51,367 nucleotides of DNA from UBA1494_A sp963973975 (GTDB taxonomy: Bacteria; Bacteroidota; Bacteroidia; Flavobacteriales_E; Vicingaceae), in the NCBI GenBank assembly GCA_963973975.1, contig CAXBCF010000023.1, positions 1 to 51,367 on the forward strand, read 5' to 3'. Shown here piece after piece: positions 25,245 through 34,248 of the stretch. Each line of letters opens with the position of its first letter. The stretch's first letter is position 1. The position numbers were made by a program, and so were the translations under genes. The notes beneath the pieces were generated by a model. It saw nothing but the letters and a program-made list of their open reading frames with translations. It made no database searches and was not told the DNA's origin.

Positions 25245-26781
25245 TTTTCCCTAGAAGTGTTATTTCAGCTGAATAGTCTTTAAAATCTCCAACACTTGAA
25301 ACTTCAATTCTAAATTTCCCAGCAGGAAGAATTGCGCTGTATTTCCCCGTTTTTTTATTCAACTTATAGGTTCCATGCAATGATTCATCATTCAAATCAT
25401 AAACTTCAACTTCAACTTCAAGCGTCACCTGTATTGAATCGGCTGTTATAACTCTTCCATTTAGCAGTGTGTAATTATCTTTTTCTTCTAAAAATGTTAC
25501 ACGGTATATATCTAAATCTCCAAAACCATCTTCACGATTAGCGGCAATGTAGGCATAGCGTTGGTTTTCGGCAAATGAAATCGTAAGGTCATCATCTGGG
25601 GTATTAATTGGGTGACCAAGATTTACAGGTTGACTCCAAGTTTCATCCTCAGTATTTAGGGTTGATTTAAACAAGTCCATGTCACCCATTCCAGGATGTC
25701 CATTAGAAGAAAAGTAGAGTGTTTTGCCCTGATCCATCAAATTAGGATATTGCTCGTTATCCGGAGTATTAATGGGTTCACCTAGATTTTTTGGGGAACT
25801 CCAATTTCCATTTGGCAGTCTTTTAACTACATAAATATCAAATCCTCCAAATCCATCAGGTCGGTCGCTGCAGAAATAAAAAGTAGCACCATCGTTCGAT
25901 AAAGTTCCGCCCATTTCATTGCTTTTCTTTTGGTTCACCTCCTCACTATCAAAGACTTTAGCAGGCATGTAAGATTTCCTTCCTTTTTCACTGACAAACA
26001 AATCATTAAAATGGTCTTCTGAATTTACATTGTAGATAACATAATTTCCATTCTCAGATTTTCCTGCAGTTTGTTCATTTCCATAGGTATTCGGACTACC
26101 TACTGATTTTGCTCTTGAGTAGCTGTTTCGCTTGTGGTTAACCGAATAAATATCAGCGGTACGGTAGCCTCCAAAATCATATAAATTTCCGACCACTCCA
26201 CTTCTTCTGGTAGTAAAAAGCAAGGTAGATTCATCTGGCTCGACTACTGGTAAATAGTCTGGAGCATCTGAATTAACTTTCTTTCCTAAATTCTCAAATT
26301 CAACCCAAACAGGATCTGCTAACATCTTTTTTGAACGTTCCACTTGACTGATCCAATCAGCGTAAGCTTGTTTTTGGGTTTCGTCGTTGCTATTAGTTAT
26401 TAATTCTTTAAAAATTGAAATGGCTTGATCAAATTCATAATTTTTGAAATAAGCGATTACCAACTCTTTTGTAATTTCTTCTGTTTTTTCACTTGATTTA
26501 TTCAACTCTTGTAGTAATTCCAACCCCCTTCTTTTATTGATTTGAGAATAGGTATAACTTTTTGCCAATTTTAATTTATAATTAAAGTTCGATGGCTCTT
26601 GCTTTAACAAGGACTCAAATTGTCGAATGGCCTCTTGATAATTTTTGATGTCGAACATTTTATCGGCATTTGAAACAGAAATGTCCAGTTGATCAATGTA
26701 TTGAGCATTGAGATTCAATCCAAAAAAGAAAAGGCCCAACAGAAAAACAGAACGCTGCACCATGCTATTAATACTGCTCAT
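25195..26781 (-). CDS. PorE-like periplasmic protein: TPR, PD40 beta-propeller, CRD, no OmpA domain
   Basis: The protein has a signal peptide (VFLLGLFFFGLNLNAQ), an N-terminal TPR region (~residues 20-140, YQEAIRQFESLLKQEP), a PD40/WD40-like propeller (~170-430) with repeated blades such as FYFCSDRPDGFGGFDIYV and LYFSSNGHPGMGDMDL, and a carboxypeptidase-regulatory-like fold at the end. This matches the T9SS component PorE except that the C-terminal OmpA peptidoglycan-binding domain is absent. It may be a paralog with a different role, such as an outer-membrane or periplasmic scaffold. The start shown is the ATG of MSSINSMVQ; an ATG 18 bp later gives a cleaner signal peptide. The gene start overlaps the end of panB. 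Confidence 0.85.
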   Translation of the reverse strand: MSSINSMVQRSVFLLGLFFFGLNLNAQYIDQLDISVSNADKMFDIKNYQEAIRQFESLLKQEPSNFNYKLKLAKSYTYSQINKRRGLELLQELNKSSEKTEEITKELVIAYFKNYEFDQAISIFKELITNSNDETQKQAYADWISQVERSKKMLADPVWVEFENLGKKVNSDAPDYLPVVEPDESTLLFTTRRSGVVGNLYDFGGYRTADIYSVNHKRNSYSRAKSVGSPNTYGNEQTAGKSENGNYVIYNVNSEDHFNDLFVSEKGRKSYMPAKVFDSEEVNQKKSNEMGGTLSNDGATFYFCSDRPDGFGGFDIYVVKRLPNGNWSSPKNLGEPINTPDNEQYPNLMDQGKTLYFSSNGHPGMGDMDLFKSTLNTEDETWSQPVNLGHPINTPDDDLTISFAENQRYAYIAANREDGFGDLDIYRVTFLEEKDNYTLLNGRVITADSIQVTLEVEVEVYDLNDESLHGTYKLNKKTGKYSAILPAGKFRIEVSSVGDFKDYSAEITLLGKNDFQAEKKHDIILLPK

Positions 26782-27589
26782 TTTCATTGGGGAAGTCTTT
26801 TGATTTAACATCTGAAATATAGTTTTTAACGGATGATTCTATTTGAGTATACAAATTATTATACCTTCTCAAAAAACGCGGACTAAAATCCTGGTTGATC
26901 CCCAACATGTCATGGATTACTAATACTTGTCCATCTACACCTCCACCTGCTCCAATTCCAATAATAGGAATTTCCACTTCTTTGCTAACCTGTTCAGCTA
27001 ATTTAGCAGGAATTTTTTCTAATACAATTGAAAAACAGCCAAATTGTTCAAGCGCTTTAGAATCTTCAATTAGTTTTTCTGCTTCTTCTTTTTCTTTTGC
27101 ACGAACGACATAAGTTCCAAATTTATAAATAGACTGAGGTGTTAAACCTAAATGTCCCATAACTGGAATTCCTGCAGACAATATTCGCTCTATCGATTCT
27201 TGGATTTCTTGTCCACCTTCCATTTTAACAGCGTGTGCACCCGATTCTTTCATAATTCGAATGGCAGAAGTCAATGCTTCCTTAGAATTTCCTTGGTATG
27301 CTCCAAACGGTAAATCAACTACCACCAAGCAACGACTAACCGCTCTAACAACTGAAGAAGCATGATAGATCATTTGATCTAAGGTGATGGGCAAAGTGGT
27401 TTCGTGACCGGCCATCACATTCGACGCGGAGTCTCCCACCAAAATTATATCTATCCCTGCAGCATCCACAATGCGCGCCATGGAGTAGTCATAGGCTGTT
27501 AACATAGAAATTTTTTCACCCCGCATTTTCATTTCATGCAGCACATGAGTTGTTACTCTTTTAACATCAGTTTTTCTGACAGACGACAT
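26768..27589 (-). CDS. panB: 3-methyl-2-oxobutanoate hydroxymethyltransferase
   Basis: The 273-residue TIM-barrel enzyme makes ketopantoate from 2-ketoisovalerate and methylene-THF (pantothenate/CoA pathway). Signature parts: ISMLTAYDYSMARIVDAAG, IILVGDSASNVMAGHETT (metal-binding Asp), VVVDLPFGAYQG, AVKMEGG, VMGHLGLTPQS and IPIIGIGAGGGVDGQVLV. Length and motifs fit PanB throughout. The short 14-bp overlap with the downstream PorE-like gene implies coupling. The promoter region is shared divergently with the DUF4249-like lipoprotein gene. Confidence 0.97.
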   Translation of the reverse strand: MSSVRKTDVKRVTTHVLHEMKMRGEKISMLTAYDYSMARIVDAAGIDIILVGDSASNVMAGHETTLPITLDQMIYHASSVVRAVSRCLVVVDLPFGAYQGNSKEALTSAIRIMKESGAHAVKMEGGQEIQESIERILSAGIPVMGHLGLTPQSIYKFGTYVVRAKEKEEAEKLIEDSKALEQFGCFSIVLEKIPAKLAEQVSKEVEIPIIGIGAGGGVDGQVLVIHDMLGINQDFSPRFLRRYNNLYTQIESSVKNYISDVKSKDFPNENEQY

Positions 27590-27624
27590 ATATTAATTTT
27601 TAGAACAAAGACAAAGCTACAAAA

Positions 27625-27656
27625 TTGAACGTGAAATTGATTAATTCGTAATTTTG
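27625..27656 (+). promoter_or_regulatory. Promoter of the lipoprotein gene (-33 TTG, -7 TAATTTTG)
   Basis: TTG at 27625-27627 and TAATTTTG at 27649-27656 are separated by 21 bp, within the usual range for the Bacteroidota sigma-ABfr promoter. The -7 box is 5 bp from the ATG, so the transcript would be nearly leaderless. Confidence 0.6.
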
Positions 27657-27661
27657 CTGAC

Positions 27662-28654
27662 ATGCTAAAATTAAAAAAGTTCGTTTTCCCTCTATTGGTT
27701 TTGTTCATAGTTGCTTGTGAAAATGAAGTAGACTTAAATACAGACTTCGAAGAAACCACCGTGGTTTTCGGGTTTCTAGACAAAAATGCCGACACTCAAT
27801 TTGTAAAAATCAGTAAAACTTTTATCGATGATCAGTTGAGTGCTATTGATGTTGCCAAGCAGTCCGATAGATTGTTTTATGATACATTAGAAGTTAGTTT
27901 AATTGAAGGAACTAATGGCCCTGTTTTTCCATTAAGTAAAATGCAAAAGCCAAAAGATCCTGGCACTTTTGCTACCGACCGTAATGACATTTATTTCACA
28001 ACCGCTCGCTTAAAATCAAATACATCTTACCGATTAAGAATAAAAAAAGCTGATAGTACTATAACGTATGGTCAAACAACTACTATAGACACCATAATAA
28101 TTACTAGTCCAAATCTAGGCTTTCCAATATCTGTTCATTCTGTATCATTTATTAACAGAGATTTTCGTTTCAACCCTCAAGCATTTATTTTTAACCCGGG
28201 AAACAATGTGGCTGAACTAGAAGTTATTGGTTGGTTCCATTACACTGAAATTATTGGAAATGATAGTATCCCAAAAAGAGTTCGATTTCCCATAAGAAAC
28301 TTTTCTTCTGGTCCTTTTGAAGTTCGTTACGATGGTGAACGCTTCTTTAGATCTCTTGAAGAGCAAGTACCGGCATCAACTAGTCCAACAAAAAAAATAA
28401 TTGAAGATTTTAATAATATTGAGATAGAAATTTTTGCTTCTGATGCGGATTTAAAGTTTTTTCGTGAATTAAACGGCCCAATAGAAGGTTTAGCTCAAGT
28501 TAGGCCTGAATTTACCAACATTGAGAATGGCATAGGTATATTTTCTTCTCGTTTTAAAATGAGCGAATTTACAAGAATAGATCAAAATACTAGAATTTAT
28601 CTTTTTCAAACCTATCGCAATAATCGGAATTTTTCCGCTACAGGAGGAAATTGA
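27662..28654 (+). CDS. DUF4249-like outer-membrane lipoprotein
   Basis: The 330-residue protein starts with a lipoprotein signal, MLKLKKFVFPLLVLFIVAC, where the Cys at residue 19 is the likely lipidation site. It is followed by ENEVDLNTDFEETTVVFGFL, similar to the entry strand of DUF4249 proteins (an early ligand domain that is usually paired with TonB-dependent receptors). A mid part, LKSNTSYRLRIKKAD, and further beta strands fit the family. No TonB-dependent receptor is adjacent in this window. The lipoprotein call is firm; the DUF4249 assignment is moderate. Confidence 0.75.
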   Translation: MLKLKKFVFPLLVLFIVACENEVDLNTDFEETTVVFGFLDKNADTQFVKISKTFIDDQLSAIDVAKQSDRLFYDTLEVSLIEGTNGPVFPLSKMQKPKDPGTFATDRNDIYFTTARLKSNTSYRLRIKKADSTITYGQTTTIDTIIITSPNLGFPISVHSVSFINRDFRFNPQAFIFNPGNNVAELEVIGWFHYTEIIGNDSIPKRVRFPIRNFSSGPFEVRYDGERFFRSLEEQVPASTSPTKKIIEDFNNIEIEIFASDADLKFFRELNGPIEGLAQVRPEFTNIENGIGIFSSRFKMSEFTRIDQNTRIYLFQTYRNNRNFSATGGN

Positions 28655-28655
28655 C

Positions 28656-28680
28656 AAAATGGCATAAGTAGGCTATTTTT
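28656..28680 (+). terminator. Weak hairpin terminator after the lipoprotein gene
   Basis: AAAATGGC pairs with GCTATTTT (8 bp including one G-T pair) around an 8-base loop and ends in TTTTT, right after the stop codon. Confidence 0.45.
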
Positions 28681-28798
28681 CACTTATTTTTCGGTGATTT
28701 AATGACAACATTTCTTAAAATCAGTTGAATTTATTCAATGGCATATTGATTGAAATGTCCTTTTCAGTTAAAAAAATTGAAAATTAAATTAAATTGAT

Positions 28799-30718
28799 AT
28801 GAGTAAAATAATTGGAATTGATTTAGGTACTACAAATTCCTGCGTTTCTGTTATGGAGGGTAATGAGCCCGTTGTAATCCCTAACAGTGAAGGAAAGAGA
28901 ACCACGCCATCGATTGTGGCATTTATAGAAGGTGGTGAACGAAAAGTTGGAGATCCTGCAAAACGTCAAGCGATTACAAATGCTGAAAAAACGATTTATT
29001 CCATAAAAAGATTTATGGGAACAAAATTCAGCGAAGTAAGCAAGGAAGTTGGTCGAGTAGCCTATAAAGTAGTAAAAGGTGACAATGATACTCCAAGAGT
29101 AAAAATTGACGACAGATTGTACACACCGCAAGAAATTTCGGCCATGGTGTTGCAAAAAATGAAAAAAACAGCCGAAGATTATTTAGGAACAAGCGTTTCA
29201 GAAGCAGTGATTACTGTTCCGGCTTACTTTAATGATGCACAAAGACAAGCAACAAAAGAAGCAGGAGAAATTGCAGGTTTAAAAGTTAAGAGAATCATCA
29301 ACGAACCTACTGCTGCAGCTTTGGCATATGGATTAGATAAGAAATCATCCGATGTAAACATTGTCGTATTTGACTGTGGAGGTGGAACGCATGACGTTTC
29401 TATTCTTGAATTAGGTGATGGTGTTTTCGAAGTAAAATCAACAGATGGAGATACTCACTTAGGTGGTGATGATTTTGATGATGTAATCATTGATTGGTTA
29501 GCTGAAGAATTTAAGAAAGAGGAAGACATTGACTTAAGAAAGGATTCAATGGCTTTGCAACGTTTGAAAGAAGCGGCGGAAAAAGCAAAAATTGAATTGT
29601 CAAGTTCTTCTCAGTCTGAAATCAACTTGCCTTACGTTACTGCAACTGCTTCAGGACCTAAGCACTTAGTTAGAACACTAACTCGTTCAAAGTTTGAGCA
29701 ATTAGCTGATAGTTTAATCAAAAGAACAATCGAGCCATGTAAGAAAGCGTTGAAAAGTGCAGGAATGAGTGTTTCTGACATCCAAGAAGTAATTTTAGTT
29801 GGAGGTTCAACTCGAATTCCAGCGATACAAGATGCAGTAAAAGCATTTTTTGGAAAAGAGCCTTCAAAAGGTGTAAATCCAGATGAAGTTGTTGCAATTG
29901 GAGCTGCTATTCAAGGTGGAGTTTTAACAGGAGAAGTTAAGGATGTACTTTTACTAGATGTTACACCACTTTCACTTGGAATTGAAACCATGGGCGGAGT
30001 GATGACTAAGTTGATAGAGGCAAACACCACTATTCCTACTAAAAAGTCTGAGACTTTCTCAACTGCAAGCGACAATCAACCTTCTGTTGAAATTCATGTG
30101 CTACAAGGAGAACGCTCCATGGCAAATGATAATAAAACGATTGGAAGATTTCACTTAGACGGTATTCCACCTGCGAGAAGAGGAGAGCCACAAATTGAAG
30201 TTACGTTCGACATTGATTCTAACGGTATTCTAAATGTTTCTGCAAAGGATAAGAAAACCAATAAAGAGCAAAGTATTCGAATTGAAGCATCTTCAGGATT
30301 AAGTGAGGAAGAAATCGCTAAAATGAAAAGAGAAGCAGAAGAAAATGCTGACTCTGACAAAAAAGCGAAAGAGCAAATTGATAAGCTCAATTCAGCAGAT
30401 AGCTTGATTTTCCAAACAGAAAAACAGCTAGCTGAGTTTGGTGAAAAAATTCCTGCCGATAAGAAAAAGGAAATAGATGAAGCGCTTGCTGAACTTAAAA
30501 AAGTACATGAAGCTAAAGATCTTGAAGCTATTGATCCGGCAATGGAAAAATTAAACACCGTTTTCCAAGCTGCTGCTCAAGACATGTATCAGCAAGGTGG
30601 CGCAGCCGATCCAAACGCTGCACAAGGTAGAGCCGATTCAGCAAACCAAGATGGAGCTGATGAAGAAGTTACCGATGTTGACTTTGAAGAAGTAAATGAA
30701 GACGAAAACAAAAAGTAA
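28799..30718 (+). CDS. dnaK: Molecular chaperone DnaK (Hsp70)
   Basis: The 639-residue protein has all Hsp70 signatures: KIIGIDLGTTNSCVSVMEG at the N-terminus, VVFDCGGGTHDVSIL for phosphate binding, VILVGGSTRIPAIQ, the substrate-binding domain (~residues 390-510) and a helical lid ending in the acidic tail EEVTDVDFEEVNEDENKK. Length is typical. It is the ATP-driven chaperone that works with DnaJ and GrpE, which are not adjacent here. It has its own terminator and a ~145-bp leader region with no clear TAnnTTTG box, which could indicate heat-shock or other specialised promoters. Confidence 0.98.
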   Translation: MSKIIGIDLGTTNSCVSVMEGNEPVVIPNSEGKRTTPSIVAFIEGGERKVGDPAKRQAITNAEKTIYSIKRFMGTKFSEVSKEVGRVAYKVVKGDNDTPRVKIDDRLYTPQEISAMVLQKMKKTAEDYLGTSVSEAVITVPAYFNDAQRQATKEAGEIAGLKVKRIINEPTAAALAYGLDKKSSDVNIVVFDCGGGTHDVSILELGDGVFEVKSTDGDTHLGGDDFDDVIIDWLAEEFKKEEDIDLRKDSMALQRLKEAAEKAKIELSSSSQSEINLPYVTATASGPKHLVRTLTRSKFEQLADSLIKRTIEPCKKALKSAGMSVSDIQEVILVGGSTRIPAIQDAVKAFFGKEPSKGVNPDEVVAIGAAIQGGVLTGEVKDVLLLDVTPLSLGIETMGGVMTKLIEANTTIPTKKSETFSTASDNQPSVEIHVLQGERSMANDNKTIGRFHLDGIPPARRGEPQIEVTFDIDSNGILNVSAKDKKTNKEQSIRIEASSGLSEEEIAKMKREAEENADSDKKAKEQIDKLNSADSLIFQTEKQLAEFGEKIPADKKKEIDEALAELKKVHEAKDLEAIDPAMEKLNTVFQAAAQDMYQQGGAADPNAAQGRADSANQDGADEEVTDVDFEEVNEDENKK

Positions 30719-30740
30719 TCTTTGATCAATAAATAAACCA

Positions 30741-30775
30741 AAAGCTGCATTTCGAAAGAGATGCAGCTTTTTTTT
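30741..30775 (+). terminator. Rho-independent terminator after dnaK
   Basis: AAAGCTGCAT pairs with ATGCAGCTTT (10 bp, perfect) around TTCGAAAGAG and is followed by a T run. Confidence 0.92.
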
Positions 30776-30878
30776 ATAAATTAAATTGAATCAAGCTTAA
30801 CATTCACTTTCAACTTTACATTACTTGACTTAATTTCGTCGGACGTTTTAAATCAAACTACATCAATAATTTTTATCA

Positions 30879-31655
30879 ATGAAAGAAAATCCATTAATCC
30901 TAATCATTAATGATGATGGAATAACTGCGCCGGGAATTAAAAATTTAGTACAAATTGCCAAAAAAATCACCAATAACATTGTGGTGGTCGCACCGGACAG
31001 TCCACAATCGGGAATGGGTCATGCAATTACAATGAATGCCATGTTGCGCTTAAATAAAATGGAAATTGAAGGTGTTGAAGCATATAGTTGCAGTGGCACT
31101 CCTGTAGATTGTGTAAAAATTGCCACTTCAAAAGTATTGAAAGAAAAACCAGATTTAATTATTTCAGGAATCAATCACGGCTCCAACTCTTCAATAAATG
31201 TGATTTACTCTGGCACCATGTCAGCTGCTTTGGAAGGAGCCATTGAAGGCATCCCATCCATAGGATTTTCATTGTGCAACCATAGCATTGATGCAGACTT
31301 CAAACCAGTTCATAAATCTGCAGAAAAAATCATTCGATTTGCCTTAAAGCAAAAAAATAAAAGTTTCAGTTGCCTTAATGTCAATTTTCCAGCCGTTTCA
31401 GAGGAATTTATTAAAGGAATAAAGATTTGCAGACAAGCAAATGCTGTTTGGGAGGAAGAATTTGAGGAAAGACATGACCCATATGGTAATGCATATTATT
31501 GGCTGAGTGGAAAGTTTGTTAATCACGAACCTGAAAAGGAAGATACGGATGAGTGGGCTTTGAGTAATCAGTTTGTATCTGTAGTTCCAGTTCAGTTTGA
31601 TTTCACGCATCAAAGTGCAATTTCTTCACTTAAAAATCTCGAAAATGCCGAATAG
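30879..31655 (+). CDS. surE: 5'/3'-nucleotidase SurE
   Basis: The 258-residue metal-dependent phosphatase has LIINDDGITAPGIKNLV (metal-binding Asp-Asp), VVVAPDSPQSGMGHAIT, YSCSGTPVDCVKIA and IISGINHGSNSS, the conserved SurE core. It dephosphorylates nucleoside 5'/3'-monophosphates and is linked to stationary-phase survival. The last 11 bp overlap the following small membrane protein gene, and lpxB follows that by a 4-bp overlap, so surE, the membrane protein and lpxB form an operon. Confidence 0.97.
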   Translation: MKENPLILIINDDGITAPGIKNLVQIAKKITNNIVVVAPDSPQSGMGHAITMNAMLRLNKMEIEGVEAYSCSGTPVDCVKIATSKVLKEKPDLIISGINHGSNSSINVIYSGTMSAALEGAIEGIPSIGFSLCNHSIDADFKPVHKSAEKIIRFALKQKNKSFSCLNVNFPAVSEEFIKGIKICRQANAVWEEEFEERHDPYGNAYYWLSGKFVNHEPEKEDTDEWALSNQFVSVVPVQFDFTHQSAISSLKNLENAE

Positions 31656-31953
31656 ACCGTTTGACAAAATTTGGGTAGGCTTAGTTTTTGGAATTGTTCT
31701 TCCATTGTTAGTCATGTTTCTCTTTTACCTTTCCTCTTACGCCTATCTGACCATTCCTAACTTTCTGCGCAAAATGATTTTCAGTGCCATCATCTTTAAA
31801 CTATTGAGTTTATGTGCCATTATCAACTTAGGCTCCTTCTTTTTCTTTTACCAAACCAAAAATGATAATGCAGCTCGGGGAGTAATTCTTGCTACTTTTA
31901 TTTTTGCCTTTATTGTGATGTTAAATCAGTTATTCGGGGAGAGCTTGCCATGA
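31645..31953 (+). CDS. Small three-helix membrane protein between surE and lpxB
   Basis: This 102-residue protein starts at the ATG of MPNRPFDKIWVG (an earlier ATG, 48 bp upstream, lies deep in surE and is disfavoured). It has three membrane helices: VGLVFGIVLPLLVMFLFYL, IIFKLLSLCAIINLGSFFFF and VILATFIFAFIVMLNQL. No family function is known to me; the surE-x-lpxB context suggests an envelope role. It overlaps lpxB by ATGA. Confidence 0.8.
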   Translation: MPNRPFDKIWVGLVFGIVLPLLVMFLFYLSSYAYLTIPNFLRKMIFSAIIFKLLSLCAIINLGSFFFFYQTKNDNAARGVILATFIFAFIVMLNQLFGESLP

Positions 31954-33080
31954 ATTACTACATCATTTCAGGAGAAGCATCTGGTGATTTGCATGGAGCA
32001 AATTTGATAAAAGCAATTAAAAAGTTAGATACTTCTGCTAGCTTCAGATTTTGGGGAGGAGATTTAATGGCAGCTGAAGCTGGAACCCCAATCAAGCATT
32101 ACAAAGAACTTGCTTTCATGGGGTTTATAGAGGTAATCATGAACCTTCCAACCATTTTAAAAAATATTTCATTCTGCAAAAAAGATATTCGAGCCAATCG
32201 TCCTGATGTAGTAATATTAATTGATTACCCGGGTTTTAACCTTCGAATTGCTAAAGCAGTTAAAGGTATGGGTATCAAGGCTTTTTATTACATTTCTCCT
32301 TCAATTTGGGCTTGGAAACAAAGTCGAGTTCACTTAATTAAAAAGGTGGTTGACCGCATGTTTGTTATCCTTCCATTTGAAAAAGCTTTTTACAAAAAAT
32401 TTGATGTTGATGTTGATTATGTTGGTCATCCCCTACTCGACGCAATTGAAAAAAGAGACAACAGCGAAGAGCGAAAGTCTACACTAAGAAAAGAGATGAA
32501 TTTGGATGATCAAAACATGGTTTTATTGCTTCCCGGGAGTAGAAAGCAAGAAATAAATGCGATGTTGCCCATTATGCTTGAGCAAAGCAAGTCTTTTCCA
32601 AAATTTCAATTTGTAATTGGAGCAGCACCTGGATTAGACCTAAGCATTTTTGACAACTTCATAAAAACCTATCCCAAAGTTAAAATTGTGGTTAACAGAA
32701 CCTATGATTTGTTGCAATTAGCTCATGCAGCATTGGTTACATCGGGAACAGCAACGCTTGAAACAGCTCTTTTTAAAGTTCCAGAAGTTGTCTGCTATAA
32801 AGGGAGCTTTATTTCCTATCAAATTGCCAAAAGATTGGTAAAAGTCAAGTACATTTCTTTGGTAAATCTCATCATGGACCGTGAAGTTGTTAAGGAATTA
32901 ATCCAAGAAGACTTAAACGAAAAGTTATTAAAAGCGGAATTGGGAAAACTATTGGAAGACAATGCTTACCGAGCTGAGATGCAAGCTAATTTTGAAAAAT
33001 TAATTGATCAATTAGGCGATGGAGGAGCTTCCATGCGTTTGGCTCAATTAATGGTTGAAGATTTGAATAAAGAAGGCTAA
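31950..33080 (+). CDS. lpxB: Lipid-A-disaccharide synthase
   Basis: The 376-residue GT19-family glycosyltransferase joins UDP-2,3-diacylglucosamine to lipid X on the inner face of the cytoplasmic membrane. Diagnostic parts: YIISGEASGDLHGANLI at the N-terminus, FWGGDLMAAEAG, DYPGFNLRIAK, FYYISPSIWAWKQSRV, LLPGSRKQEI and SGTATLETALF. Length fits LpxB (~380). It is third in the surE operon and confirms a lipid A-containing outer membrane. Confidence 0.97.
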   Translation: MNYYIISGEASGDLHGANLIKAIKKLDTSASFRFWGGDLMAAEAGTPIKHYKELAFMGFIEVIMNLPTILKNISFCKKDIRANRPDVVILIDYPGFNLRIAKAVKGMGIKAFYYISPSIWAWKQSRVHLIKKVVDRMFVILPFEKAFYKKFDVDVDYVGHPLLDAIEKRDNSEERKSTLRKEMNLDDQNMVLLLPGSRKQEINAMLPIMLEQSKSFPKFQFVIGAAPGLDLSIFDNFIKTYPKVKIVVNRTYDLLQLAHAALVTSGTATLETALFKVPEVVCYKGSFISYQIAKRLVKVKYISLVNLIMDREVVKELIQEDLNEKLLKAELGKLLEDNAYRAEMQANFEKLIDQLGDGGASMRLAQLMVEDLNKEG

Positions 33081-33109
33081 ATCACCACTTTCAATTAGTT
33101 GCAATTTTA

Positions 33110-34246
33110 ATGAAGAAAATTTCACTCATAATTTTACTCTTAATTGGGCATTTCGCTCATGCAGAATTCATCAATATTGGGATTTTTAATTCCAAGAAAA
33201 TCCAGTCATTCGACTTTTCAATTCGTGCGGGAAAGTATGCACTTTATACTGAAAACGGAAAAATAAAAGAATTTGAATCTGGTAGTGTAATTAGCATTCA
33301 ATTCATTAACAATCAAATTTCATTGAGAAGCGATGAAAAACACATTGGCAATTTTCAAACAATTAATTTGGTTGGTATTGGATGGTACAACCACTTTTTA
33401 GTTAAATCAAAATCTCCAACAGGTCTCGAACGCAGATATGACGATAATTTAAAAGTAGTAGCGCAGAAAAATCAACTGCAATTAATCAACAACATCGATT
33501 TAGACAATTATGTAGCTGGGGTGGTAGAAGCAGAAGTTGGGCGAAAACCACCAAAAGAATACTTTAAACTACAAGCGATTATTTGCAGAACCTATGCTCT
33601 CTCAAACACACACAAACATTTATTTGAGGGGTTTAACCTTTGCGATGAAGTACACTGTCAAGCCTATCATGGAAAAACATTTTTTACTGACATAGTAGAT
33701 GCCTCCATGCAAACCAAAGGAGCAGTGATTGTAGATAGCAACATTGAATTAATTACAGCTGCATTTCACTCTAATTGCGGAGGAGAAACAGTAAATTCTG
33801 AAGATGTTTGGACAAGCCCATTGTATTATTTAAAAGCAGTGAAGGATACCTTTTGCATTAACAAAAAGAACGCAGTTTGGGAAAAAGAAATTACTGTTCA
33901 CACTTGGAATAGTTTTTTAATGACACACTTACCTAGCAATAAAATCGAATCTTCTTTCTCTGAAGAAGACTTAATTAAAAGAAAAACTTTAGTAGCTAAC
34001 TCTTCTCTCAATTATAAAGACATTCGAAATAAATTTCAACTACGATCTACCTTTTTCACGGCTAAAACCCAAGGAAATACCGTTTTTTTAAAAGGAAAAG
34101 GCTATGGCCATGGTGTTGGACTTTGTCAAGAAGGTGCTATGGAAATGGCAGCTCAAGGCTACAACTACGCAGAAATTTTACATTTCTATTACAGTGGTGT
34201 GCACATCATCGATCTTTCAGCTTTGGATTTTTTCAAAGAAGATTGA
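33110..34246 (+). CDS. SpoIID/LytB-domain protein, putative peptidoglycan lytic factor
   Basis: The 378-residue protein has a signal peptide (about residues 1-18, MKKISLIILLLIGHFAHA) and a SpoIID domain: YVAGVVEAEVGRKPPKEYFK (catalytic Glu region), CRTYALSN, FNLCDEVHCQAYHG, AAFHSNCGGETVNSEDVW and GYGHGVGLCQEGAMEMA. SpoIID is a lytic transglycosylase of sporulating Firmicutes, and homologs in Gram-negative bacteria are thought to trim peptidoglycan. It follows lpxB by ~30 bp and is probably co-transcribed. Its end is 2 bp from the convergent M61 gene. Confidence 0.9.
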   Translation: MKKISLIILLLIGHFAHAEFINIGIFNSKKIQSFDFSIRAGKYALYTENGKIKEFESGSVISIQFINNQISLRSDEKHIGNFQTINLVGIGWYNHFLVKSKSPTGLERRYDDNLKVVAQKNQLQLINNIDLDNYVAGVVEAEVGRKPPKEYFKLQAIICRTYALSNTHKHLFEGFNLCDEVHCQAYHGKTFFTDIVDASMQTKGAVIVDSNIELITAAFHSNCGGETVNSEDVWTSPLYYLKAVKDTFCINKKNAVWEKEITVHTWNSFLMTHLPSNKIESSFSEEDLIKRKTLVANSSLNYKDIRNKFQLRSTFFTAKTQGNTVFLKGKGYGHGVGLCQEGAMEMAAQGYNYAEILHFYYSGVHIIDLSALDFFKED

Positions 34247-34248
34247 TT

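Noticed and set aside
31597..31644. Earlier ATG for the small membrane protein after surE
   Set aside because: It lies well inside surE and adds a basic non-hydrophobic extension; the ATG at 31645 fits better.
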